From positions 293,871 through 357,870 of the forward strand of contig NZ_JAOWPT010000004.1 of the NCBI RefSeq assembly GCF_025753855.1: a stretch of DNA of 64,000 nucleotides. Reading direction: 5' to 3'. The notes under the pieces are model-generated. The model saw only the letters and a list, made by a program, of their open reading frames with translations. It was not told the origin of the DNA and did no database searches. Both the position numbers and the translations under genes were made by a program. Positions 28,035 through 37,679 of this stretch are shown here, one piece after another. Every line of letters begins with the position of its first letter. Position 1 is the stretch's first letter. Origin of the DNA: Mesorhizobium sp. ZC-5. Lineage in GTDB: Bacteria > Pseudomonadota > Alphaproteobacteria > Rhizobiales > Rhizobiaceae.

Positions 28035-28784
28035 TTATCCGGCCAGTCGCCCGGTCCGCCGCGCCGCCAAGCGTTCGAGCGCGCTGAACGCGTCGTAGAT
28101 CAGCACCGCCAGAACCGCGACGATCAGGCCGCCCTGCAGCACAAAGGCGAGATTGTTGGAGAGCAGGCCGGCAATGATCACTTCGCCCAAGGTCTTGGCC
28201 GCAACCGTCGAGCCGATTGTCGCGGTGGCAAGGCTGATCACCACGGAAAGCCGGATGCCGGCGAGGATGACCGGCAGCGCCAGCGGCAGCTCGACCCGGG
28301 TCAGCCGCTGCCAGCTGGTCATGCCGACGCCCTTCGCCGCCTCGACCACCGGCTGCGGCAGCGTCGTCAGCCCGGTCAGCGAATTTTCGAAGATCGGCAG
28401 CAGCCCATAGAGAAAAAGCGCGATCAGCGTCGGCTTCTCGCCAAAACCGACCGCCGGCACGGCCAGCGCCAGCACCGCGACCGGCGGAAAGGTCTGGCCG
28501 ATGTTCACCAGGCTGCGCGACAACGGCAAAAACTCGGCGCCGAATGGCCGCGTGACCAGGATCGCCAGCGCCACCGCGACGACGATCGCCGCGATCGTCG
28601 CGATGGCAACGGTGCGCAGGTGCAGCAAGGTCAGCGACAGCAGGCTGCCCTGATTGTAGATCGCCGGCGCGTTGTTCTCGGTCAGCGGCTTGAACAGCGG
28701 CTCGAACCATTGCGGCTCGACGATGAAGACCACCAGAAGGATGAGGGCCGCCAGCCGGAGCAGCGTCGGGATCGACAGGCTCAT
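28035..28784 (-). CDS. yehW: Osmoprotectant ABC transporter permease (YehW-like)
   Basis: The 249-residue permease has an N-terminal helix plus about five more, with the binding-protein-dependent inner-membrane domain (EAA-type loop around GVGMTSWQRLTRVELPLALP). It resembles YehW/OpuCB, one of two different permeases of the low-affinity glycine betaine/choline importers. Its ATG overlaps the stop of the ATPase gene (ATGA, 28781-28784), and it is the last gene of the four-gene operon. The order binding protein, YehY, ATPase, YehW matches E. coli yehZYXW. The symbol is by homology and order. Confidence 0.8.
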   Translation of the reverse strand: MSLSIPTLLRLAALILLVVFIVEPQWFEPLFKPLTENNAPAIYNQGSLLSLTLLHLRTVAIATIAAIVVAVALAILVTRPFGAEFLPLSRSLVNIGQTFPPVAVLALAVPAVGFGEKPTLIALFLYGLLPIFENSLTGLTTLPQPVVEAAKGVGMTSWQRLTRVELPLALPVILAGIRLSVVISLATATIGSTVAAKTLGEVIIAGLLSNNLAFVLQGGLIVAVLAVLIYDAFSALERLAARRTGRLAG

Positions 28785-29719
28785 GCCGGCCTCTCTGCCC
28801 GCTTGACCAGCCCTTTGACCGTCACCTTGCCCAAGCTGGCGCCGTCATCGCCTTTCACCGGCAGCGCCGGACGACCCGACCACAACAGTTCCGCCAGCGC
28901 GTCGCGCTGCGTCGCGGTCGCAGGGATCGCCTCGCCTTCCGCCTTGCCCGGTTCGACCGCGTCGCCGACTGCTCCAAGCGACAGCAGCTTGAACGGCCGC
29001 TCGCCGGTGCCGATCAGCGTTTCCACGAATTCCGTCGCCGGCTTCGCCAGGATTTCGGCCGGCGGCGCGTATTGCACCAGCCTGCCGGCATCCATGACAG
29101 CTATCTTGTGGCCGAGGTGGATTGCCTCTTCCATGTCGTGCGTGACCAGGATGATGGTGGTGCCGAAACGTTTCTGGATCGCCAGCAGGTCGTCCTGCGC
29201 CTTGGCGCGGATGATCGGGTCGAGCGCGCCGAACGGTTCGTCCATCAGGAGCACATTGGGTTCCGCGGCAAGCGCCCGCGCCACGCCGACGCGCTGCTGC
29301 TGGCCACCCGACAATTCATGCGGATAGCGTGGCCCGAAATCGCCAGGGTCGAGCTGGAACAGCGTCAGAAGCTCGTCGACCCGTGCGGAAATCCGCGCCT
29401 TGTCCCAGCCGAGCAACGTCGGCACGGTGGCAATATTCTCGGCAACGGTGCGGTGCGGAAACAGGCCATGCCCTTGGATCGCATAGCCGATGCTGCGGCG
29501 AAGCTGGTGGCCGGGCAGCGAGCGGTTGTCGACGCCGTCGAGCTTGATCGTCCCGGAGGTCGGCTCGACCAGCCGGTTGATCATCCGGAGCAGCGTCGTC
29601 TTGCCGGAGCCGGAGGTGCCGACGATTGCCGCAACGGTGCGCGGCTCGATCACCAGCGACACATCGTCGACCACCGCAGTCTCGCCATAACGCTTGGTGA
29701 GGTTTTCGATCTCGATCAT
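28781..29719 (-). CDS. yehX: Osmoprotectant ABC transporter ATP-binding protein (YehX-like)
   Basis: The 312-residue ATPase of the ProV/OpuCA class has Walker A GTSGSGKTT near residue 34, signature LSGGQQQR near 136, Walker B VLLMDEP near 156 and VTHDMEEA. After the ATPase domain, about residues 240-312 form a short C-terminal extension (degenerate, CBS-like at best), ending GKVTVKGLVKR. It is coupled at both ends by ATGA overlaps with the two permeases. It energises uptake of betaine-like solutes. Confidence 0.85.
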   Translation of the reverse strand: MIEIENLTKRYGETAVVDDVSLVIEPRTVAAIVGTSGSGKTTLLRMINRLVEPTSGTIKLDGVDNRSLPGHQLRRSIGYAIQGHGLFPHRTVAENIATVPTLLGWDKARISARVDELLTLFQLDPGDFGPRYPHELSGGQQQRVGVARALAAEPNVLLMDEPFGALDPIIRAKAQDDLLAIQKRFGTTIILVTHDMEEAIHLGHKIAVMDAGRLVQYAPPAEILAKPATEFVETLIGTGERPFKLLSLGAVGDAVEPGKAEGEAIPATATQRDALAELLWSGRPALPVKGDDGASLGKVTVKGLVKRAERPA

Positions 29720-30876
29720 GCGGCCCGGCCCTTGTTGGTCTGGGTGAGTTCGATAATGGCGTCAAGCACGACGGCCGCCGCGAAGGCCAGCGCTACCGTC
29801 GGCACGGCGCCAAGCAGCACCAGGTCCATCGCCGTCTGGCCGATGCCCTGGAAGACGAAGACGCCGAAACCACCGCCCCCGATCAGCGCGGCGATCGTGG
29901 CGAGGCCGATGTTCTGCACCAGCACGATGCGGATGCCGGTGAGGATCACCGGGAAGGCCAGCGGAAACTCGACCTGGAAGAGGCGCTGGGTATCGGTCAT
30001 ACCCATGCCGCGCGCTGCGTCGTTGGCGGCGCGGGGAACGCCTGCCAGCCCGACCACCGTGTTGGCGACGACGGGCAGCAGCGAATAGAGAAACAGCGCC
30101 ACGAAGGCAGGCGCGGTGCCGATGCCCCGGATGCCGACTGCCGCGGCTCCCGGCACGTTGACGGCGATCCAGCCAAGCGGCGCAATGAGCAGGCCGAACA
30201 GCGCGATCGACGGGATGGTCTGGACGATGTTCAGGACATTGAGCACCGCATCGCGCAAGTTGTCGACGCGGTGGCAGAGAATACCGAGTGGAATGCCGAC
30301 GATGACGGCTGCTGCAAGCGAACCCAGCGCCAGCGTCACATGCTTGCCGGCCTCTGCCCAGAAACTGTCGGCGCGGTTGGCATATTCCTTGAGGATCGAC
30401 AGCCCGTCCCAACCGCCGAGGAACAGCAACAGCCAGATTGCGACGGCCACGATCGCCAGCGCGCCGATACGCGCCAGCGGCGTCAGTTGCAGGCGGGTCA
30501 GCGCATCGGCGGCGAGCAGCGCGAAGGCGAAGAGCAACAGCCAGAAACCGGAGGCCGGCGACACACGGGCATAGGTGTTGCCTTCCGGCGTCAAAAAAAG
30601 CGCCGCAACGCCGATCAGCACCGCCAGCGTTACCAGCGCGGCAACCGCCGCGCCAAGACGGATGAGTGCCGGTGTCTTCAACAAGGCTGCGAGGCCGGCG
30701 ATGCCGAGGATCGTGAAAAGCAGGATGCCCGCCCAGCCAGGCAGTGCCTCAAGAATGCTCCGTGCTTCGCCGGGCACGATGCGGTTGGCGCGGAAGGTCG
30801 CGAACGGCGCCAGCAATGCTCCGTAAGCGACGATCAGGGCGATGACGACGCCGAGCTTGTCGAGGCGGAGATTCAT
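29716..30876 (-). CDS. yehY: Osmoprotectant ABC transporter permease (YehY-like)
   Basis: The 386-residue permease is longer than ordinary ones because an N-terminal block of about five helices (residues 1-180) precedes the transport domain, exactly as in E. coli YehY (about 385 residues). The transport domain carries RGMGMTDTQRLFQVEFPLAF. The start at 30876 (MNLRLDKLG) gives the YehY-like N-terminus ending FRANRIVPGE; an ATG at 30891 is an alternative. It lies 122 bases downstream of the binding-protein gene and overlaps the ATPase gene by four bases. Confidence 0.83.
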   Translation of the reverse strand: MNLRLDKLGVVIALIVAYGALLAPFATFRANRIVPGEARSILEALPGWAGILLFTILGIAGLAALLKTPALIRLGAAVAALVTLAVLIGVAALFLTPEGNTYARVSPASGFWLLLFAFALLAADALTRLQLTPLARIGALAIVAVAIWLLLFLGGWDGLSILKEYANRADSFWAEAGKHVTLALGSLAAAVIVGIPLGILCHRVDNLRDAVLNVLNIVQTIPSIALFGLLIAPLGWIAVNVPGAAAVGIRGIGTAPAFVALFLYSLLPVVANTVVGLAGVPRAANDAARGMGMTDTQRLFQVEFPLAFPVILTGIRIVLVQNIGLATIAALIGGGGFGVFVFQGIGQTAMDLVLLGAVPTVALAFAAAVVLDAIIELTQTNKGRAA

Positions 30877-30998
30877 TGGATCGTCTCGCATTCACGAGAT
30901 GCGTCCCATTCCTTCGCGTGTGGGCGAGATGTCTGGCAGGACAGAGGGGGGCGCCGTAGAGCACCCACCTTGTCTTTTACCGGGATCAACGCGGCCGC

Positions 30999-31910
30999 CT
31001 ACTTCAGGAACCCGTTCTTCTTCAAAAAGTCCTCGGCCACAGCCTTGGCCGGTTCGCCGCCGACCTGCACGCGGCCGTTGAGATCCTGCAGCGTGACGAG
31101 GTCGAGTTTTTCGAACACCGGCTTCAGCAGTTCCTCGATCTTCGGGTTTTCCTTCAGCACCGCCTCGCGGATGATCGGCGCCGGCTGGTAGACCGGCTGC
31201 ACGCCCTTGTCGTCCTCCAGCACCACGAGGCCGGACGGCGCGATGCCGCCGTCGGTGCCGTAGACCATCGCGGCATTGGCGCCGTTGGTCTGGTTGGCGG
31301 CCGCCGCGATCGTCGCCGCCGTATCGCCACCCGACAGCGTGATCAGCTGCTCCGGCTTCAGCGTAAAGCCGTAGGTCGTCTGGAAGGCTGGCAGAGCCGC
31401 CGCCGAATTCACGAATTCCGAAGAAGCCGCGAGGATCACCTCCCCGCCGCCGGCGACATATTTGCCGAAGTCGGAAAGCGTTGCCAGCTTGTTGGTCTCG
31501 GCGACATCCTTGCGCAGCGCGATCGCCCAGGTGTTGTTGGCGGGCGACGGCGACAGCCAGACGATCTTGTTGGCGTCGTAGTCGAGCTTTTTCGCGGTTT
31601 CATAGGCTTTGGCGGCATCCTTCCACACCGGGTCGTCTGCCTTCTCGAAGAAGAACGCAGCGTTACCGGTGTATTCGGGATAGATGTCGATCTCGCCGGC
31701 GGTGATCGCCTTGCGCACCACCGGCGTGCCGCCGAGCTGGATGCGGTCGGTGGTGGGAATGCCGTTGGCGTTCAGCACCGATAGGATGATGTTGCCGAGC
31801 ACGCCGCCCTCGGTGTCGATCTTCGAGGAGACGACGACCTGCGCATTGGCGGCGCCGGCGGTCAGGCCGAGTGCCAGCACGGCACCGGCAAGCTTCTTTT
31901 TCAGGGACAT
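30999..31910 (-). CDS. osmF: Osmoprotectant-binding periplasmic protein (OsmF/YehZ-like)
   Basis: The 303-residue secreted binding protein has signal peptide MSLKKKLAGAVLALGLTAG with cleavage after NAQ. The mature part is an OpuAC/OsmF-type fold: SSKIDTEGGVLGNIILSVL at the start, then DIYPEYTGNAA, the motif of quaternary-amine binders. Aromatic residues that would cage a betaine are present (Tyr and Trp near 77 and 126), but specificity is not provable here. The ATG at 31910 has AAGGAA upstream. It is the first gene of the operon that continues with YehY, YehX and YehW. Confidence 0.85.
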   Translation of the reverse strand: MSLKKKLAGAVLALGLTAGAANAQVVVSSKIDTEGGVLGNIILSVLNANGIPTTDRIQLGGTPVVRKAITAGEIDIYPEYTGNAAFFFEKADDPVWKDAAKAYETAKKLDYDANKIVWLSPSPANNTWAIALRKDVAETNKLATLSDFGKYVAGGGEVILAASSEFVNSAAALPAFQTTYGFTLKPEQLITLSGGDTAATIAAAANQTNGANAAMVYGTDGGIAPSGLVVLEDDKGVQPVYQPAPIIREAVLKENPKIEELLKPVFEKLDLVTLQDLNGRVQVGGEPAKAVAEDFLKKNGFLK

Positions 31911-32342
31911 GGCGGGATTTCCTTTGCTTGAGACTGAGGATGCCGTTTGACCATGAGGGGAATGTCCTGTCGGGGCATCCGGTTTCATATTCGCCGCGAC
32001 CGGCGCAAAAAATCGCTCTCAAGGGCCATGCGGCCGCTCAACCCCTAACTTAGCCCGTCCTCTCATTCGGGCAATGGCCGGTTCGCCATTCTGCTGACAG
32101 GCGGCACCATGCCCATTGCAAATCCGCCGTGGGAATGAATTTCCAACGAAATGCAAATTGTTGGTCCAACCTGTCTTTGCTGTCTTGATTGCATGGCTAG
32201 AAAGGCAAAATTCTACCGAAAAGGCTGATGCCGCCGAGAATCTGGCCAACCGGGAGATGCCGAGGCAGCGGCCGGAAATCGCCTGTGATAGTGTCCGGAG
32301 AGACGCCGCGAACCGCGAGAAAAGATTGGAGAAAACGCCGAC
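31911..32342. other. Divergent intergenic region osmF / cystathionine beta-synthase
   Basis: 432 bases without a credible gene. On the CBS side lie two overlapping dyads: CCAAC-N12-GTTGG (about 32143-32164), and a small GTTGG-T-CCAAC dyad (about 32160-32170) sharing its right arm. Either could bind a regulator. No recognised riboswitch core was found. Short reading frames here lack ribosome sites and look like chance. Confidence 0.4.
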
Positions 32343-33731
32343 ATGACCCGTTTGCGCGCACCCTATTCTTCGGTCCTCGACCTGATCGGCGAAACGCCAA
32401 TCGTCGAGCTCACCAAATTCGACACCGGCAAATGCCGGCTGTTCATCAAGCTGGAGAGCCAGAACCCCGGCGGCTCGATCAAGGATCGCATCGCGCTGTC
32501 GATGATCGCCGATGCCGAGCGTTACGGGCGCCTCTCGCCCGGCGGCACCATCGTCGAGGCGACCGCCGGCAACACCGGTCTCGGCCTCGCCCAGGTCGGC
32601 ATCCCGAAGGGCTACCGCATCATCCTGGTCGTGCCCGACAAGATGAGCCGCGAAAAGATCCAGCACCTGCGCGCGCTCGGCGCAGAGGTACGGCTCACCC
32701 GCTCGGACGTCGGCAAGGGTCACGCCGAGTACTACCAGGACATGGCGGAAAAGCTGGCCGCCGAAATACCCGGCGCCTTCTATGTCAACCAGTTCGCCAA
32801 CCCCGCCAACCCGCTGGCTCACGAAACCACCACCGGACCGGAGATCTGGGAGCAGCTCGGCCAGGATATCGACGCCGTGGTCGTCGGCGTCGGCTCGGGC
32901 GGCACGCTGACCGGCCTCGGGCGGTTCTTCCGGAAAAACTCGCCGAGGACGGAAATGGTGCTCGCCGACCCGGTCGGCTCGGTACTGGCGCCGCTGATCA
33001 AGACCGGCAAGACGGTGGAAGCCGGCAGCTGGACGGTCGAGGGCATCGGCGAGGATTTCGTGCCGCCCAACGCCGACCTGTCATTGGTAGGCAAAGCCTA
33101 TTCGATCCCCGACAAGCAGAGCATGCTGGCGGTGCGTGATCTCCTGTCGCGCGAGGGTATCCTTGCCGGCTCTTCGTCCGGCACGCTGCTTGCCGCGGCA
33201 CTTCGCTACTGCCGCGAGCAGAAGACGGCCAAGCGCGTCGTCACCTTCGTCTGCGATAGCGGCAACAAATATTTGTCGAAAGTATTCGACGATTTCTGGC
33301 TGGCCGAACAGGGCCTGTCGGAGGTCGAGCATCACGGCGATCTGCGCGACCTCGTCGCCCGTTCGCACCGCGAGGGCGGCACCGTGTTCGTCGGCCCCGA
33401 CGACACGCTGCTCACCGCCTATGGCCGCATGCGCCGCGGCGACGTTTCGCAATTGCCGGTGCTTGAAGATGGCAAACTGGTCGGCATCGTCGACGAAAGC
33501 GACATCCTGTCGGTCGTCGACGGTCCTTACGACAGCCGCTGGGACCGTTTCGGCGCCCCGGTCAAAACCGCGATGGCCTCCGACCTGCACACGCTCCAGG
33601 CGACGCAGACGCTTGAGGCGCTGCTGCCGGTTTTCGAACGCAACGAGGTTGCCATAGTCTTCGACAAGGACGAGTTTGTCGGCCTCATCACCCGCATCGA
33701 CCTCATCAACCATCTGAGACGCAGCAAATGA
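32343..33731 (+). CDS. Cystathionine beta-synthase, PLP-dependent, with CBS domains
   Basis: The 462-residue fold-type II PLP enzyme has SQNPGGSIKDR (Schiff-base Lys47), EATAGNTGLGLA and GSGGTLTGLG (phosphate loop). A pair of CBS domains spans about 345-460, including LPVLEDGKLVGIVDESDIL. The CBS pair and the following cystathionine gamma-lyase argue for cystathionine beta-synthase (serine plus homocysteine to cystathionine) rather than cysteine synthase. In eukaryotic CBS the tail senses S-adenosylmethionine; here ligand control is only possible. It overlaps the lyase gene by ATGA (33728-33731), so the pair forms a reverse transsulfuration operon. Confidence 0.85.
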   Translation: MTRLRAPYSSVLDLIGETPIVELTKFDTGKCRLFIKLESQNPGGSIKDRIALSMIADAERYGRLSPGGTIVEATAGNTGLGLAQVGIPKGYRIILVVPDKMSREKIQHLRALGAEVRLTRSDVGKGHAEYYQDMAEKLAAEIPGAFYVNQFANPANPLAHETTTGPEIWEQLGQDIDAVVVGVGSGGTLTGLGRFFRKNSPRTEMVLADPVGSVLAPLIKTGKTVEAGSWTVEGIGEDFVPPNADLSLVGKAYSIPDKQSMLAVRDLLSREGILAGSSSGTLLAAALRYCREQKTAKRVVTFVCDSGNKYLSKVFDDFWLAEQGLSEVEHHGDLRDLVARSHREGGTVFVGPDDTLLTAYGRMRRGDVSQLPVLEDGKLVGIVDESDILSVVDGPYDSRWDRFGAPVKTAMASDLHTLQATQTLEALLPVFERNEVAIVFDKDEFVGLITRIDLINHLRRSK

Positions 33732-34897
33732 CGGAACACCGCAAGAACCGCCTCGCCTTCTCGACGCGCACCATTCACGGCGGGCAGAACCACGACCCGA
33801 CCACCGGCGCGGTGATGGTGCCGATCTATGCGACCTCGACCTATGCGCAGCAGAGCCCCGGCGTGCACAAGGGTTTTGAATACGCGCGCAGCCAGAACCC
33901 GACCCGCATGGCCTTCGAGCGCGCCATCGCCGATCTGGAAAGCGGCAGCGCCGGCTTTGCCTTCGCCTCCGGCCTTGCCGGCATCGCCACCGTGTTCGAA
34001 CTGCTCGACGCCGGCGCCCATATCGTCGCCACCGACGACATCTATGGCGGCACGTTTCGGCTGCTGGAACGTGTCCGCAAGCGCTCGGCGGGGTTTTCGG
34101 TGAGTTTCGTCGATTTCACCGACTTGGCCGCGGTCGAGGCAGCGATCCGCCCCGAAACGAAGATGCTGTGGGTGGAAACGCCGACCAATCCGCTTTTGCG
34201 CATTGTCGACCTCGAAGGCGTCGCCGCGCTCGCCAAGCGCAAGAATCTGATTTCGGTCGCCGACAACACGTTCTGCAGCCCCTATCTGCAGCGGCCGCTG
34301 GAACTCGGCATCGACATCGTCGTCCACTCGACCACCAAATATCTGAACGGCCATTCCGACATGGTCGGCGGCTCGGTCATCGTCGGCGACAACGCCGATC
34401 TCAAGGATCGCATGAAGTTCCTGCAGAATGCCGTCGGCGCGATCTCCGGCCCGTTCGACAGTTTTCTGGCCCTGCGTGGCATCAAGACCTTGGCGCTGCG
34501 CATGGAGCGCCACTCCGCCAATGGCGCGAAGATCGCCGAATGGCTGGAGGCCCGGCCGGATGTGCGCCGCGTCGTCTATCCCGGCCTGCCGAGCCACCCG
34601 CAGCATGCCATCGCCAAGGTGCAGATGTTTCACTTCGGCGGCATGATCACCGTCGAACTCGACCGCGACCTCGCCGCCACCAAGCGCTTTCTCGAGCATA
34701 CGCAGCTGTTCACGCTGGCCGAGAGCCTAGGCGGCGTCGAAAGCCTGATTGAGCACCCTGCCCTGATGACGCACGGCTCTATCCCGGCCGAGAAGCGCGC
34801 CGAGATCGGCATCTCCGATTCGCTGGTCAGGCTGTCATGCGGCATCGAGGACGCCGACGACCTGATCGCCGACCTGGCGCAGGCGCTCGGCGCCTGA
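33728..34897 (+). CDS. Cystathionine gamma-lyase (Cys/Met metabolism PLP enzyme)
   Basis: The 389-residue fold-type I enzyme of the Cys/Met family. STRTIHGGQNHDPTTGAVM starts the protein, FASGLAGIATVF forms the cofactor pocket and VHSTTKYLNGHSD holds the PLP lysine (Lys204). The family cannot be split by motif alone into gamma-lyase, gamma-synthase or beta-lyase. Its 4-base coupling to cystathionine beta-synthase makes gamma-lyase (cystathionine to cysteine, 2-oxobutyrate and ammonia) the best reading. Cytoplasmic tetramer in relatives. Confidence 0.85.
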   Translation: MTEHRKNRLAFSTRTIHGGQNHDPTTGAVMVPIYATSTYAQQSPGVHKGFEYARSQNPTRMAFERAIADLESGSAGFAFASGLAGIATVFELLDAGAHIVATDDIYGGTFRLLERVRKRSAGFSVSFVDFTDLAAVEAAIRPETKMLWVETPTNPLLRIVDLEGVAALAKRKNLISVADNTFCSPYLQRPLELGIDIVVHSTTKYLNGHSDMVGGSVIVGDNADLKDRMKFLQNAVGAISGPFDSFLALRGIKTLALRMERHSANGAKIAEWLEARPDVRRVVYPGLPSHPQHAIAKVQMFHFGGMITVELDRDLAATKRFLEHTQLFTLAESLGGVESLIEHPALMTHGSIPAEKRAEIGISDSLVRLSCGIEDADDLIADLAQALGA

Positions 34898-34929
34898 GAC
34901 CAGCGGGTCGTAACTTTCGACCGCTAGCG

Positions 34930-35056
34930 CCGCCCCTCACCCTTACCCTCTCCCCGTAAGAACGGGGAGAGGGGGCGCCGGCGTCGCGGCCAGCCGTCTT
35001 CTCCCCGTCCTTACGGGGAGAAGGTCCCGGCGGGGGGATGAGGGGCGGCGCGAGCG
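34930..35056. repeat. Rhizobial-type intergenic hairpin repeat, second copy
   Basis: The same modules as at 2787-2920: CCCTCTCCCCGTAAGAACGGGGAGAGG forms one hairpin and CTTCTCCCCG-TCCTTA-CGGGGAGAAG a second, bounded by GCCGCCCCTC and GAGGGGCGGC as outer arms. Outer arms plus two inner hairpins look like a complete mosaic element inserted between the convergent lyase and metQ genes. Confidence 0.75.
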
Positions 35057-35091
35057 CTCAAAAATTACAGCCGCCGGTATGCATCCCCAAA

Positions 35092-35119
35092 CAAAAAACG
35101 CGGAAGCCAGGCTCCCGCG
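35092..35119 (-). terminator. Rho-independent terminator of metNIQ
   Basis: On the minus strand CGCGGGAG pairs with CTTCCGCG (one G-U pair) around a CCTGG loop and is followed by six T's. It lies about 30 bases after the metQ stop. Confidence 0.8.
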
Positions 35120-35149
35120 CTCTCCAATTCCACGCCCCAAGGGCAAAAA

Positions 35150-35929
35150 TTACCAGCTGGTGACGACGGCGCCCTTGAATGTCTCGTCGACAAACGCCTT
35201 CACTTCCGGCGTGTGGTAGGATTCGACCAGCGTCTTCACCCACGGCGCATCCTTGTCCGCCGTCTTCACCGCGATCAGGTTGACATAAGGTGCCTTGGCG
35301 CCTTCCGTCAGGATCGCATCGGTCGGTTGAAGGCCGGCTTCCACGGCGTAATTGCCGTTGACGGCCGAGGCGTCGACATCGTCCAGCGAGCGCGGCAGCT
35401 GCGCGGCATCCAGTTCGACGAATTTGAAGTTCTTCTTGTTTTCGGTGACATCGGCCGGGCCGACTTTCAGCCCCTTGGCTTCGTCGAGCTTGATGAAGCC
35501 CTTGTCGGCAAAGATGAGCAGCGCGCGGCCGCCATTGGTCGGATCGTTGGGAATGCCGATGGTAGCGCCGTCCGGCAGCTCATCGACGCTCTTCACCTTC
35601 TTCGAATAGATGCCCATCGGGAAATTCACGGTATAGCCGACATCAACGATGTCGTATTTGCGGTCGGCGATCTGGTTGTCGAGATAGGGCTTGTGCTGGA
35701 ACGAATTGGCGTTGAGTTCGCCGTCGTTCAGCGCCTGGTTCGGCACGACATAGTCCGAAAACTCCAGGATCTCGATGTCGAGCCCCTTGGTTGCCGCGAT
35801 CTCCTTCACCTTTTCGAGGATCTGCGCGTGCGGTCCGGGCGTCGCTCCGATCTTGATGGTCTCCGCCGCCGCGGCGCTCGCACCGAGCAGCACCGCCAGC
35901 CCTGCGGCGATGAGTGTTTTCTTCAGCAT
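35150..35929 (-). CDS. metQ: Methionine ABC transporter substrate-binding protein
   Basis: The 259-residue NlpA/MetQ-family protein binds D/L-methionine in the periplasm. It has a Sec signal peptide (MLKKTLIAAGLAVLLGASA) with likely cleavage before ETIKIG. There is no lipobox cysteine, so unlike E. coli MetQ it is probably not a lipoprotein. NANSFQHKPYLDNQ and IPNDPTNGGRALLI are family blocks. It follows metN and metI in one operon with a 33-base gap and ends at a clear terminator. Close paralogues bind other substrates, but the complete metNIQ set supports methionine. Confidence 0.88.
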   Translation of the reverse strand: MLKKTLIAAGLAVLLGASAAAAETIKIGATPGPHAQILEKVKEIAATKGLDIEILEFSDYVVPNQALNDGELNANSFQHKPYLDNQIADRKYDIVDVGYTVNFPMGIYSKKVKSVDELPDGATIGIPNDPTNGGRALLIFADKGFIKLDEAKGLKVGPADVTENKKNFKFVELDAAQLPRSLDDVDASAVNGNYAVEAGLQPTDAILTEGAKAPYVNLIAVKTADKDAPWVKTLVESYHTPEVKAFVDETFKGAVVTSW

Positions 35930-35962
35930 GGGTAGTCTCCGTTTCTTCCTGGGAGGATAAAA

Positions 35963-36628
35963 TCAGCGCGGGCGTGAGCGCTTGTCGAAACGCCGCGCCA
36001 GCATGTCGCCGGCGCTCTGCACCGCCTGCACCAGCACGATCAGCACAATCACCACGGCGGCCATGACGTCCGGCATGAAGCGCTGGTAGCCGTAGCGAAT
36101 GCCGAGATCGCCGAGCCCGCCGCCGCCGACCGCTCCAACCATCGCCGAGTAGCCGATCAGGCTGACGACGGTCAGCGTCAGCGCCAGCGTGATGCCGGGC
36201 CGCGCCTCGGCGAGCAGCACCTTGGTGACGATCTGCAGCGGGCTGGCGCCCATCGCGCGCGCCGCCTCGATCAGTCCGGGATCGACCTCGCGGATTGCCG
36301 CCTCGACCAGCCGCGCCACGAACGGCACCGTCGCCACCGTCAGCGGCACGATCGCAGCGCTTGTACCGATCGAGGTGCCTGCGACCAGCCGCGTGAAGGG
36401 GATGATCGCAACGACAAGAATGATGAACGGCGTCGAGCGGGTGGCATTGACGATAGCGCCGAGTACCTTGTTGGCGGCAGGCGCCGCGTAAAGCTCGCCA
36501 CGGCCGCTGGTGGCCAGGAAGACGCCGAGCGGCACGCCGACCAGCGAGCCGATGAGCCCGGCAATCGCCACCATGTAAAGCGTCTGGCCGGTGGACTGCA
36601 GGAGAAGCTTGAAAATCTCAGGCGACAT
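35963..36628 (-). CDS. metI: Methionine ABC transporter permease
   Basis: The 221-residue permease has five predicted helices and the MetI-type motif [20 protein letters not shown], the loop that docks on MetN. N-terminal [20 protein letters not shown] is typical of MetI. Its ATG lies inside the end of metN (11-base overlap), so translation is coupled. It works as a homodimer in the inner membrane. Confidence 0.9.
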   Translation of the reverse strand: MSPEIFKLLLQSTGQTLYMVAIAGLIGSLVGVPLGVFLATSGRGELYAAPAANKVLGAIVNATRSTPFIILVVAIIPFTRLVAGTSIGTSAAIVPLTVATVPFVARLVEAAIREVDPGLIEAARAMGASPLQIVTKVLLAEARPGITLALTLTVVSLIGYSAMVGAVGGGGLGDLGIRYGYQRFMPDVMAAVVIVLIVLVQAVQSAGDMLARRFDKRSRPR

Positions 36629-37679
36629 GGCCGAGCACCTCCGTTTGCAACCCCTGCCCCGCCAGATGCTTTTCGGCCTTGGCCAGCGTTTTTGATTCCC
36701 CGGCGATGGAAACCACCAGCGAGCCGAATGGCCGCCCGCCGATCTCGTCGATGGCGCCGGCCAGGATATTGACCTCGACGCCGGTCACCTGCCCCAGCCG
36801 CGACAGGATCGGCTGTGTCGCGCTGTCGCCGGCGAAGCTGATGCGCAGGACCGCGCGGCTGCCGGCGCTCGGCTCCGGCCGCAACTGTTCGGCGAGGAAG
36901 GCGGGCAGCCGGAGGCTCGGCAGTCCGGCAAGCAGCGCCCGCGTCGTCTCGTGCTTCGGCGCGCTCAATATGTCGAACGTGGTGCCGCGCTCGACGATTG
37001 CGCCGCGGTCGATGACGGCGACCTGGTCGGCAACGGTCTTCACCACCTCCATCTCATGCGTGATCAGAAGCACTGTAAGCCCGAGTTCGGTGTTGATCTG
37101 CTTGAGCAGCGCAAGGATCGACCGCGTTGTTTCCGGATCGAGCGCCGACGTCGCTTCATCGGACAGAAGCAGCTTCGGCTGCGTTGCCAGGGCCCGGGCG
37201 ATGCCGACACGCTGTTTCTGGCCACCCGAAAGCTCGGACGGATAACGGTCGCGCTTGTCGGTGAGCCCGACCAGCCCGAGCAGCGGCGTCACCCGCGCCT
37301 CGATGACACGTCGGTCGACGCCGGCGATCTCCAGCGGCAAGGCTATGTTCTGGTAGGCGGTGCGCGAGGACAGAAGATTGAAATGCTGGAACACCATGCC
37401 GATCGAGCGGCGCACATCACGCAATCTGTCCTCACCGAGTGCCGCGACATCCACGCCATCGACGATGACGCGGCCCGAACTCGGCTTTTCCAGCCCGTTG
37501 ACCAGCCGGATCAGCGTCGACTTGCCGGCGCCCGACCGGCCGATGATGCCGGTGACGGAGCCTCGCGGGACATCGAGCTCGATGGCGTCGAGCGCCACGA
37601 CTTCCGCGCTCGAGCGATTGGCGGGGAATCGTTTCGAAACTGCCTCGAACGAGACCATTGCATTTGCGGGGACACTCAT
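36618..37679 (-). CDS. metN: Methionine ABC transporter ATP-binding protein
   Basis: The ATPase of the methionine importer has Walker [10 protein letters not shown], signature LSGGQKQR, Walker [14 protein letters not shown] (the SDEATS variant is typical of MetN) and a C-terminal NIL/ACT-like domain (about the last 80 residues), which in E. coli binds methionine and inhibits transport. The start is uncertain. The ATG at 37679 ([16 protein letters not shown]) is used; ATG 37658 gives the closest match to known N-termini. The frame stays open to an ATG at 37802 with AGGGA upstream, which would add 41 residues of unusual Ala/Gly-rich sequence. Confidence 0.88.
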   Translation of the reverse strand: MSVPANAMVSFEAVSKRFPANRSSAEVVALDAIELDVPRGSVTGIIGRSGAGKSTLIRLVNGLEKPSSGRVIVDGVDVAALGEDRLRDVRRSIGMVFQHFNLLSSRTAYQNIALPLEIAGVDRRVIEARVTPLLGLVGLTDKRDRYPSELSGGQKQRVGIARALATQPKLLLSDEATSALDPETTRSILALLKQINTELGLTVLLITHEMEVVKTVADQVAVIDRGAIVERGTTFDILSAPKHETTRALLAGLPSLRLPAFLAEQLRPEPSAGSRAVLRISFAGDSATQPILSRLGQVTGVEVNILAGAIDEIGGRPFGSLVVSIAGESKTLAKAEKHLAGQGLQTEVLGHVA

